From the NCBI GenBank assembly GCA_021152595.1, contig JAGKVC010000145.1:1-8800 (forward strand): a DNA stretch of 8,800 nt, given 5' to 3'. The notes under the pieces are model-generated. The model was not told the DNA's origin and made no database searches. It saw nothing but the letters and a program-made list of their open reading frames with translations. Numbering within the stretch: the first letter of the stretch is position 1; every line of letters starts with the position of its first letter. Shown piece by piece: positions 1-5,636 of the stretch. This DNA comes from Clostridia bacterium. GTDB taxonomy: Bacteria; Bacillota; Clostridia; Oscillospirales; Ruminococcaceae. A program made the translations under genes and the position numbers.

Positions 1-335
1 GGATTGATCAGCTTGTTGCTCAGCACGCCGCCGACGAGTGTCAGCAGCAGCAGGATATGCGCAAAAAGCAGACTGCGCGGGATTTCCAGCATATCCTCCA
101 GCAAAAACATCGGCAGTACGATCATCAGTCCCATATAGGCGAGCTTCGGCAGGAAGGTCATGAAGATCTCCCAGAGCAGCACCAGCACAAACGCCAGAAC
201 CTTGAAGCCGTCCGCAGCATAGAGATCGTTGTGCAGCACCTTGTTCAGCAGCGGCAGCGAGCGGATTGCGTGGATCAGCATATTGGTCATGGCTGTGCAG
301 CGGATCATGAGGGATTGTTTCAGTGTTTTAAGCAT
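1..335 (-). CDS. ABC-2 type transporter permease, N-terminal part (cut by window edge)
   Basis: About 111 codons are visible, read right to left, with no stop before the window edge, so the C-terminus is missing. The first 44 residues are mostly amphipathic (start MLKTLKQSLM). They are followed by hydrophobic stretches at about 45-60, 64-79 and 87-104, rich in Leu, Val and Phe, typical of an integral membrane subunit. The ATG lies inside the end of the upstream ATPase gene: the two share the 8 bases ATGCTTAA, and a GGGAGG ribosome site sits just before it, so translation is probably coupled. From that arrangement I infer it is the membrane partner of the ATPase in an ABC-2 type exporter. The substrate cannot be told from the sequence, and the family assignment rests on context and hydrophobicity, not on a clear motif. 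Confidence 0.7.
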   Translation of the reverse strand, partial: MLKTLKQSLMIRCTAMTNMLIHAIRSLPLLNKVLHNDLYAADGFKVLAFVLVLLWEIFMTFLPKLAYMGLMIVLPMFLLEDMLEIPRSLLFAHILLLLTLVGGVLSNKLIN

Positions 336-1038
336 GATCTTCCTCCCGCAGTGCCGCAATGATCTTTTCACGGAATGCGTGGCTGTCCAGATTTGCGCTG
401 TCCACCGGCTCCAGAATGCCGTGGTTCAGCAGCACAATCTCATCGCAGAGATCCAGCGCGAGATCGAGGATATGCGTCGAGAAAATGGTAATCTTGCCTG
501 TCTTCTGACTCCGGAGAAGCTGCTTCATCTCCTCTGCGACAACGACATCGAGCGAGGTCAGCGGCTCATCGAGCAGCAGCAGATTCGGCTCTGCGATGAT
601 ATTGACGATCATCTGCATCTTGTTTTTCATGCCGTGGGAATAGTCGCGGAGCAGCTTGTCGCGGTCCTCCGGCGCAATGCTGATGTAATCGAAATAGGCA
701 TCGAGCGGCTGGGGATGCGGAATGCTCTCCGCATTGATATCTAGGAAAAATTTGAGGAACTCTCTGCCCGTAAGAAACTCCGGCACCGTCGGTGTCGAGA
801 GCACATAACCGATATCAGAGGTCTCGGTCTCACGCTGCGCGCCGTTTTCGTCCATAAAGAAGAAGCCGCCGTTTTCCGGCTTGAGATCGCGGTTGAGACA
901 GTTGAACAGCGTGGTTTTTCCGGCGCCGTTTCTGCCGAGCAGACCGTAGATCTTGCCCTCCTCAAAGGTGAAGTCGATGTCGCGCAGGACTTCCTTTTGG
1001 TCGAATCGTTTTGCGAGATGTGAAATGACGAACTTCAT
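328..1038 (-). CDS. ABC transporter ATP-binding protein (ABC-2 exporter type)
   Basis: A 236-residue nucleotide-binding subunit that would hydrolyse ATP on the cytoplasmic face to drive the adjacent permease. Visible motifs in order: Walker A GRNGAGKT (35-42), a degenerate signature YSHGMKNK (133-140) in place of LSGGQ, Walker B LLLLDEP (153-159), D-loop SLD (162-164) and switch histidine STH (187-189). The Q-loop glutamine is not obvious (GYVLSTP around 77-83). Deviations of this kind are common in ABC-2 ATPases. Length is normal for a single-domain ABC-2 ATPase. The reading frame is open further upstream, but the ATG used here begins the conserved MKFVISHLAKRF region and has GGAG at good spacing, so I prefer it. 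It lies 64 bases after the isomerase gene and overlaps the permease by 8 bases. Substrate unknown; drug, peptide or lipid export are all possible. Confidence 0.92.
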   Translation of the reverse strand: MKFVISHLAKRFDQKEVLRDIDFTFEEGKIYGLLGRNGAGKTTLFNCLNRDLKPENGGFFFMDENGAQRETETSDIGYVLSTPTVPEFLTGREFLKFFLDINAESIPHPQPLDAYFDYISIAPEDRDKLLRDYSHGMKNKMQMIVNIIAEPNLLLLDEPLTSLDVVVAEEMKQLLRSQKTGKITIFSTHILDLALDLCDEIVLLNHGILEPVDSANLDSHAFREKIIAALREEDHA

Positions 1039-1068
1039 ATACTTTTCTCCGTTCTGTATTATTTTTTT

Positions 1069-1104
1069 CAGGGAGCGTGCCGGTTCGCATGCCCCCTGTT
1101 TTTT
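1069..1104 (+). terminator. Hairpin with T-run in antisense orientation between isomerase and ABC genes
   Basis: CAGGGAGCGTGC (1069-1080) pairs with GCATGCCCCCTG (1087-1098) over 12 positions, with one mismatch and one wobble, around a 6-base loop, followed by six T on the plus strand. That is intrinsic-terminator shape for plus-strand RNA, yet both flanking genes read on the minus strand. On the minus strand the hairpin follows the isomerase stop directly and is flanked by A-runs, so it should not terminate the operon. It may instead protect the 3' end of the upstream message or stop antisense transcription. The structure is seen; the role is inferred. Confidence 0.5.
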
Positions 1105-2593
1105 ATGCAGTGATATACTTGTAATTCTTTTCCTGTACGCGGATCTCAAAAGCCGCGCACGCATCGGTGAATGCCTTGAGCTTGTTCTGATAGAGGTCAT
1201 TCTGCACCTGATTCTGCCAGCCGGAGCCCTCATTGACATTTTCAAAGAAGAGCAGAAGCGCCGCACCGGGACGCGAGACGATTGTCATATCGCCGTGCTT
1301 GCGCTCACGGTCAAATGCCCATGCAGCGACCTCATCGCCGTAGGTCGTGCGCGAGGCGGAATATCCCGTAACAAGGCCGCCGTCCGAATAGGTCTGTGAA
1401 TCCTCGGAGTATTCAAAGGCGCGCTCGGAAAATGCAGCAGACTGATCCTCCTCCGCAAGCACCTCATCGCGCAGCTCCTCGGCAAAGGAGACCGCATTCT
1501 CGATGCCGTCATAATCCGCAGCGGTCAGATACAGCACGCGGAAGTCCACCGTTTTGGAATCATCCGCGGCAGGCTCATCGCGCAGCATATAGGTCACGGC
1601 ATAGCACTGATCCTCACGCGGCCAGACAAAGGTCTCGCCCTGCTTGGCACCGCCGCGCACCCAGTTCTGCACCTCCTCGGGATAATCCGTGATTGTCTTG
1701 GTCATGATCACATCGGCTGCGATCTGCTCAGCCTCCTCACGGGTTTTGCCCAGGTCGCCGGTCAGATAGCGGTACACATAATCGGTGAATTCCTGCTGTG
1801 TTTTGCATTTGCCGAGTTCCTGTGCATAGGCAACCTGCTTGTCATGCTCGGCATAATCGCCGTTGACGATTCCCTCAGGGCTCCACGGGAACGAATACGC
1901 CATCACGCTGACGGTCAGGTAATCCGCCTGATGCTCCTGATAATAGCTGTTGACCTCGTCGTCCGTGACTTCGATCTGATCCTTTGTCTCCTGCTGAAAG
2001 CTGTCCGCGAGGATTGTCAGGCGCGTTGCCTCCTCGAGATCCGAACGGCGCACGCCCTTCTGATAGCGCGAAAGATCGGCTTCATCGGCAATCTTCTTTA
2101 CATCTGCCTCATCCTCTTCGGTCATGACATAGCCTGCGTCATAGGCAGCCTCCGCAAATTGCAGATTGCGCTTGACCGTGCTCATCGTATTGTCAATGAA
2201 CAGATCATACCATGTGACGCCGTTGCTGTATTCCTGCTCCTTGAGCGAGACCGACGGATCGTAGACCGTGAGCTTTTCATTCTGCTCGGCATATTTGAGG
2301 TAGCTGTCCGCACACTGCCGGAAGTAGCAGGCGAACATTGCCGCCGTGACCTCATAATGCTCCGATTCCGCAATGACCTTGTGATGCAGCGCACGGCTTC
2401 CGGTATTCATCCAGATGCAGACACCGGCGATTACAACCGCCGCAGCCGCACCGCCGATTCCCGCGAATGTAAGCAGACGCTTCTTTTTCTGTGCCTTTTC
2501 CGCAGCAAGGCGGCGTTCTGCTTCCTTTGCGCGCTGTGCCGCCTTCTGATCCTCTTTTGATGTTTTGGTATTATTCTTCTGATTGTTGCTCAT
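1103..2593 (-). CDS. Membrane-anchored parvulin-type peptidyl-prolyl isomerase (PrsA/SurA-like)
   Basis: A 496-residue protein predicted to sit outside the membrane and help exported proteins fold. Residues 1-39 are very charged (Lys, Glu, Ala, Gln) and cytoplasmic. One membrane helix follows at about 40-62, then a large external part. Cys59 is preceded by IAGV, not a proper lipobox, so I call a membrane anchor, not a lipoprotein. The middle (about 70-320) is helical, as in SurA/PrsA chaperone regions. The C-terminal part (about 348-455) has the parvulin pattern: YSEDSQTYSDGGLVTGYSAS, then EVAAWAFDRERKHGDMTIVS, then a hydrophobic strand ending LLLFFE. Catalytic activity is not certain, because PPIase-like domains in this family are often inactive. 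The start ATG is preceded by AAGGAAA at a rather long spacing. The gene lies 29 bases after the DHHW gene and is probably in the same transcript. Confidence 0.82.
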   Translation of the reverse strand: MSNNQKNNTKTSKEDQKAAQRAKEAERRLAAEKAQKKKRLLTFAGIGGAAAAVVIAGVCIWMNTGSRALHHKVIAESEHYEVTAAMFACYFRQCADSYLKYAEQNEKLTVYDPSVSLKEQEYSNGVTWYDLFIDNTMSTVKRNLQFAEAAYDAGYVMTEEDEADVKKIADEADLSRYQKGVRRSDLEEATRLTILADSFQQETKDQIEVTDDEVNSYYQEHQADYLTVSVMAYSFPWSPEGIVNGDYAEHDKQVAYAQELGKCKTQQEFTDYVYRYLTGDLGKTREEAEQIAADVIMTKTITDYPEEVQNWVRGGAKQGETFVWPREDQCYAVTYMLRDEPAADDSKTVDFRVLYLTAADYDGIENAVSFAEELRDEVLAEEDQSAAFSERAFEYSEDSQTYSDGGLVTGYSASRTTYGDEVAAWAFDRERKHGDMTIVSRPGAALLLFFENVNEGSGWQNQVQNDLYQNKLKAFTDACAAFEIRVQEKNYKYITA

Positions 2594-2622
2594 ACCCGAA
2601 AATGATTTCCTTTCCCATACCC

Positions 2623-3711
2623 TTATGATATATCATCTGTTGTATCTGTTTGCAGCCATGCCTGCAAGCCCTCCGGCGACGCAACGGAATCCGTGCCGCA
2701 GAGAATCAGAACCTGTGCATAGCTGCCGGCAGTCAGCTTTCGCCAGTCGGTCTCACCGCATGCCGGAAGATTGACCGCCGTGATCGTTTTGTAATGCTGC
2801 ATCAGAAACGGGATCATACTGCTGCCGTAGCGATCCGTCAGCAGGAGCAGATCCTTGCTGCTCTGATTATCCGTATCAATCCGCAGAACGGGCTCCGTCT
2901 CGATTGCAAAGACCAGCTCCGGCGAGCGTTTCGCCTCTGAGAGCTCCTTCCGGAAATAACCCGAAAGCGGAATATTGCCGTCCTGCCGCAGTGCCGTGAC
3001 CGATTCCTGCTGTGTACTGTCGCTGCTTTCGTAGAGATCGACCGTATCCGGCAGTGTATCGTAATAGTGGCTGCTCCGCGCGAGATCGCCGTAATAATCC
3101 GTGGCATAATGCGTGACATTGAAATGATCGTAACCATAGGCACTGAAGCCGAGCTTGCGGATCGCGGAACGGTAGACGCAAAATGCGCCGTAGCCCGTCC
3201 AGTGCGCGTCCGTCCGGTAATAGATGTAGCGGTCGCGCTCACCGGAAAGCCAGCTCGATGCCTCAATCCATAGCACCGGATCCTGCAATGCATTGGAAAA
3301 ATCGCGCAAAATCTGATATTCATTCGTCAGCGGTGCCGAATCGGGCAGCATATCGCCGTAGACACCGGCTGCGGTCGGAACCGCCAGCACATAGACCGAA
3401 GCGCCAGCCGAAGCCGCGTAGAGATTGACCGCCTCCGCAGCCGCTGCAACGGCTTCCGGCGCAGGCTCCGCCAGATGCGGCAGCAGTCTGTCCTCCGTGA
3501 CATAGACATCGCCGAGCCGGTCGTTCCCGAGCATCAGCGAGAGCCGGTCATGCGCACGCAGAAGCGGCTGCCAGACCGGATGCTCCGCCGCCTCCGCACC
3601 GTTTCCGCTGATCAGCGCACAGACGGCAAATACGCCTGTCGCAGCGCCGAGGATCAGCGCAGAGAGCAGATCCGGAAGCAGCCGCTTTTTCTTCGCGGTC
3701 TGCTTAGCCAT
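2623..3711 (-). CDS. DHHW-family exported protein (AlgX/DltD-like, SGNH-type fold)
   Basis: A 362-residue protein with a short basic N-terminus (KKKR at 7-10) and a hydrophobic segment at about 13-35, so it is either anchored in or exported across the membrane. The family signature is YYRTDAHWT (164-172), where Asp168, His170 and Trp171 match the DHHW/AlgX-type active-site region. Near the C-terminus LTDRYGSSM (291-299) matches the Ser-containing block that these SGNH-hydrolase-like proteins carry. Known members usually work with a membrane-bound O-acyltransferase (MBOAT) that acetylates cell-surface polymers. No MBOAT gene is visible in this window, so that role is inference only. Its ATG overlaps the stop of the acetyltransferase gene by 8 bases (ATGGCTAA), and the isomerase gene follows after 29 bases. 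Confidence 0.82.
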   Translation of the reverse strand: MAKQTAKKKRLLPDLLSALILGAATGVFAVCALISGNGAEAAEHPVWQPLLRAHDRLSLMLGNDRLGDVYVTEDRLLPHLAEPAPEAVAAAAEAVNLYAASAGASVYVLAVPTAAGVYGDMLPDSAPLTNEYQILRDFSNALQDPVLWIEASSWLSGERDRYIYYRTDAHWTGYGAFCVYRSAIRKLGFSAYGYDHFNVTHYATDYYGDLARSSHYYDTLPDTVDLYESSDSTQQESVTALRQDGNIPLSGYFRKELSEAKRSPELVFAIETEPVLRIDTDNQSSKDLLLLTDRYGSSMIPFLMQHYKTITAVNLPACGETDWRKLTAGSYAQVLILCGTDSVASPEGLQAWLQTDTTDDIS

Positions 3712-4150
3712 GACGCAGCCCCTCTACATCGGAAAGATCCAGCACATGCAGATCCGAAAACCATTCTGTTTTCCGCATGTGAATCGCCTTCGCAAAGCCT
3801 TCCGCCTCCTCCGTCTCCGGAACCGTTCCGGCGAGAAACCATAGCTGCCGCTCGACGGCTTCTCCGGCTGCAAGGCACATCAGCATTCTGCCGAGCCCGT
3901 GCCGGCGGTATTCCGGCAGCAGCACGACCAGCCCGACATATGCACACTTCGGCTTTTCCCCGACCGGCTCTGCATCCATTTCCAGCAGCCCGACCGGTTT
4001 TTCGCCGTCATACATAATAAAGAGTGTATCACCTGCGGCAAGTCTGCGCGTGAGATATTCTTTGCCGTCCGGCAGCAGCGCAGCAAGCGGTTCCTGTTCC
4101 CAGTCGCTCCGGCTGAGATCCGTTTGATTCATCTTATGAAACCGCAGCAT
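3704..4150 (-). CDS. GNAT-family N-acetyltransferase
   Basis: A 148-residue cytoplasmic enzyme expected to move an acetyl group from acetyl-CoA to an unknown amine. The acetyl-CoA binding motif A is clear: a beta strand YVGLVVLLPE (71-80) followed by YRRHGLGRML (81-90), containing the R/Q-x-x-G-x-G loop as RRHGLG. The preceding strand KPVGLLEMDA (51-60) also fits the fold. Two adjacent ATGs compete as start. I chose the second (4148-4150) because AGGGGG then sits 7 bases away, against 4 for the first at 4151-4153. An in-frame ATG at 4195 lies within the predicted promoter -10 region and is unlikely. It is the first gene of the five-gene minus-strand block, with the promoter at 4184-4212. The substrate cannot be deduced. 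Confidence 0.85.
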   Translation of the reverse strand: MLRFHKMNQTDLSRSDWEQEPLAALLPDGKEYLTRRLAAGDTLFIMYDGEKPVGLLEMDAEPVGEKPKCAYVGLVVLLPEYRRHGLGRMLMCLAAGEAVERQLWFLAGTVPETEEAEGFAKAIHMRKTEWFSDLHVLDLSDVEGLRHG

Positions 4151-4183
4151 CATCCATCCCCCTGTCACTTGAAATTCGTTCTT

Positions 4184-4212
4184 ATCATACCACAAAATGC
4201 AGGATTTGTAAA
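4184..4212 (-). promoter_or_regulatory. Promoter of the five-gene minus-strand operon
   Basis: Read on the minus strand: -35 TTTACA (4207-4212), 17-bp spacer, -10 TATGAT (4184-4189). Transcription would start near 4177, giving a leader of about 27 bases before the acetyltransferase ATG. No other good promoter is visible further down the block. Confidence 0.7.
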
Positions 4213-4251
4213 GGTCTTGCGCGCTGTTTCATGCCTTTTTCAAAAAAGTGC

Positions 4252-4280
4252 TTGACTTTTGCTGTAAACTGTGATATAAT
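4252..4280 (+). promoter_or_regulatory. Promoter of the tRNA-Ala gene
   Basis: -35 TTGACT (4252-4257), 17-bp spacer, -10 TATAAT (4275-4280). The tRNA begins 17 bases after the -10 box, so only a short 5' leader needs removal by RNase P. Confidence 0.88.
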
Positions 4281-4296
4281 AATTAGGCATTCAAAC

Positions 4297-4369
<73 letters not shown>

Positions 4370-4379
4370 TTCTAAAAGC

Positions 4380-4410
4380 ATGCGTAATCGGAGACGGTTA
4401 CGCATTTTTT
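4380..4410 (+). terminator. Intrinsic terminator after tRNA-Ala
   Basis: ATGCGTAATC (4380-4389) pairs with GGTTACGCAT (4396-4405) over 10 bp with one T:G wobble, around the loop GGAGAC. A run of six T ends at 4410. It lies 11 bases after the tRNA. Confidence 0.88.
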
Positions 4411-4453
4411 CTTTATGAATACGCTGCACCGTGAAATTTTGTATGCCGCAAAA

Positions 4454-4477
4454 GTATTTCGATAAATTTCAAAATAC
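4454..4477. promoter_or_regulatory. Upstream operator (O1) of the sdpR/sdpI cassette
   Basis: A 24-bp imperfect palindrome with GTATTT at the left end and AAATAC at the right; 9 of 12 symmetric positions agree. Its two half-sites read GTATTTCGA and, on the other strand, GTATTTTGA. It ends 3 bases before the -35 box. An identical-length element with the same half-sites lies 56 bp downstream, on the other side of the promoter. I infer binding by the dimeric ArsR-type repressor encoded just downstream. Confidence 0.65.
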
Positions 4478-4480
4478 CCC

Positions 4481-4509
4481 TTGACAAACCGGATGAACTG
4501 TGCTATAAT
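4481..4509 (+). promoter_or_regulatory. Promoter of the sdpR/sdpI cassette
   Basis: Perfect consensus: TTGACA (4481-4486), 17-bp spacer, TATAAT (4504-4509). Transcription would start near 4516. A promoter this strong, placed between two matching operators, suggests it is normally held down by a repressor. Confidence 0.92.
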
Positions 4510-4533
4510 GTATTTAGACGGAGATCGAAATAC
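4510..4533. promoter_or_regulatory. Downstream operator (O2) of the sdpR/sdpI cassette
   Basis: A second 24-bp inverted repeat with GTATTT and AAATAC at its ends; 8 of 12 symmetric positions agree. Its half-sites are GTATTTAGA and, on the other strand, GTATTTCGA. The ten bases GTATTTCGAT occur exactly in the left arm of O1 and, inverted, in the right arm of O2. It abuts the -10 box and covers the predicted +1, so a bound repressor would block RNA polymerase. Confidence 0.65.
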
Positions 4534-4543
4534 CGTCTTTTTT
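4516..4543 (+). terminator. Terminator-like hairpin at the 5' end of the sdpR leader
   Basis: AGACGG (4516-4521) pairs perfectly with CCGTCT (4533-4538) around an 11-base loop, followed by a six-T run (4538-4543). It begins at the predicted +1 and overlaps operator O2. It could act as a very early attenuator or simply as a 5' stabilising stem. The stem is short and the position is unusual for a working terminator, so the role is uncertain. Confidence 0.4.
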
Positions 4544-4591
4544 ACCGGTAACTATTTAGATAATCATCAAAATATAAAGGAGTGTGACAGC

Positions 4592-4648
4592 ATGCGTATT
4601 ACATTTGAATATCATCGCAAACCTGCGGAAACGGAGGTGCGAACGTGA
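4592..4648 (+). CDS. 18-residue leader ORF upstream of the ArsR repressor
   Basis: The ORF reads MRITFEYHRKPAETEVRT and stops. It has a good ribosome site (AAAGGAG, GGAG 9 bases before the ATG). Its TGA overlaps the GTG start of the repressor in the four bases GTGA (4645-4648). The repressor's own GGAGG lies inside this ORF. The layout suggests that translating the small ORF couples or sets repressor synthesis; the peptide itself is too short to classify. I do not recognise a family. It is either a genuine leader peptide or a chance ORF that provides coupling. Conservation of the codons in relatives would decide. Confidence 0.5.
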   Translation: MRITFEYHRKPAETEVRT

Positions 4649-4923
4649 AGGATATCTGGGGCGCAATGGCAGATCCGACGCGGCGTGAGATCCTCACACT
4701 GCTTCAGCAGCGCGACATGACCGCAGGCGAAATTGCAGAGCGGTTTGCGCTCTCCGGCGCGACGGTCTCGCATCATTTGAAAATACTCCGCGAGGCAGAG
4801 CTTGTCCTCACGGAAAAGGAAAAGCAAACCATCACCTACAGCCTGAATCTCACTGTATTTCAGGATTTTCTGAAAGGCATCGCCGGATTTTTCGGCGTGA
4901 AAGGAGAAGACAATGAAACTTGA
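4645..4923 (+). CDS. sdpR: ArsR-family autorepressor, SdpR-like
   Basis: A 92-residue winged helix-turn-helix regulator, typical length for the family. It begins MKDIWGAMADPTRREILTLL, the usual ArsR opening (DPTRREIL at 10-17). The helix-turn-helix follows in MTAGEIAERFALSGATVSHH (25-44), with the recognition helix about 37-50, and then a wing rich in charged residues (EKEKQTITYSL, 57-67). No metal-binding cysteines are present, which argues against a metal sensor and for the SdpR type. In Bacillus SdpR represses its own operon and is sequestered by membrane SdpI. Here the SdpI gene follows with an 11-base overlap and two palindromes flank the promoter, fitting autoregulation. The start is GTG with GGAGG 7 bases upstream. 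No in-frame ATG occurs before an upstream stop at 4606-4608. Confidence 0.9.
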   Translation: MKDIWGAMADPTRREILTLLQQRDMTAGEIAERFALSGATVSHHLKILREAELVLTEKEKQTITYSLNLTVFQDFLKGIAGFFGVKGEDNET

Positions 4924-5587
4924 CACAATGAAAAAAACAGCAATCACATCGCTCTCGATGATGATTGTCAATCTGATCGCAGCCGTGCTGTATGTTCTGA
5001 CACTGCCGGATCTGGTCCCGACACAATTTGATGAAAAACTCAACTGCACTGCGCTCGGTTCCCGCTGGAACGGGCTGCTGCTCCCCGTGCTCATCCTGAT
5101 CGTTCTCGCAGTGGCTTTTCTGTTCTATTCGCGCAGCAAAAACCGCGACAAAAATATGCATGTGATCAAGCTGGCAGCGTTTCTGATCTCGGCTGTCGGA
5201 GCTGCCGTCTCGTGGTTTATCCTGTTCCTCATGCGAAACGATGTGCAGCCCGGCGAAGTGCTCGACAAGCAGTTCTGGTGGATGCTCCCGTTCCTTTTCG
5301 GTGCAGTGTGCATCCTGATCGGCAATTATCTCCCGACAGTCCGGACGAATTTGATGCTCGGCTACCGTGTCCCGTGGACACTGAAAAATGAGCAGTGCTG
5401 GAAGCTGACACATCAGTTTGCCGGAAAGATCACCGTGATCTCCGGATTGCTGACAATCGCTGCTGCGCTGATCCTGAAAGCCGTCGGCACAGAGCAAATG
5501 GAACTCTATATCATCGTAACCATTATATTGCTCACACTTGTGGTATTCGTTCCGCTGATTTACTCCTTCGCACATAGAAATGCTTAA
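4913..5587 (+). CDS. sdpI: SdpI-family membrane protein (immunity / signal-transducing)
   Basis: A 224-residue integral membrane protein with about six helices (9-29, 54-73, 86-107, 122-138, 172-190, 197-219). The N-terminal part carries a DUF1648-like turn, LPDLVPTQFD (31-40). The family signature lies at 137-171: GNYLP, then R-x-N, then GYRVPWTLKNE and W-x-L-T-H-x-x-AG. In Bacillus subtilis SdpI protects against the SdpC toxin and holds the SdpR repressor at the membrane. Many SdpI homologues in Clostridia lack a nearby toxin, and none is seen here, so the signal sensed is unknown. The ATG has AAAGGAG 6 bases upstream and overlaps the repressor gene by 11 bases, so the two are translationally coupled. 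A strong terminator follows the stop. Confidence 0.9.
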   Translation: MKLDTMKKTAITSLSMMIVNLIAAVLYVLTLPDLVPTQFDEKLNCTALGSRWNGLLLPVLILIVLAVAFLFYSRSKNRDKNMHVIKLAAFLISAVGAAVSWFILFLMRNDVQPGEVLDKQFWWMLPFLFGAVCILIGNYLPTVRTNLMLGYRVPWTLKNEQCWKLTHQFAGKITVISGLLTIAAALILKAVGTEQMELYIIVTIILLTLVVFVPLIYSFAHRNA

Positions 5588-5590
5588 AAA

Positions 5591-5627
5591 ACAGCCTGAA
5601 AAACCATTCTCCGGTTTTTCAGGCTGT
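5591..5627. terminator. Bidirectional terminator between convergent sdpI and guaA
   Basis: A perfect 15-bp stem (5591-5605 with 5613-5627) around a 7-base loop. On the minus strand it is followed by six T (5585-5590 read in reverse), a strong terminator for guaA. On the plus strand it is followed by CTGATTTTATT, a weaker U-tract that serves sdpI. The genes stop within 10 bases on either side. Confidence 0.9.
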
Positions 5628-5636
5628 CTGATTTTA

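Noticed and set aside
229..744. Plus-strand open frame opposite the ABC genes (171 codons)
   Set aside because: It is antisense to the Walker-motif ATPase and permease, with no domain of its own.
1844..2560. Plus-strand open frame opposite the isomerase gene (238 codons)
   Set aside because: It is the reverse-frame image of a real gene, without a ribosome site or recognisable domains.
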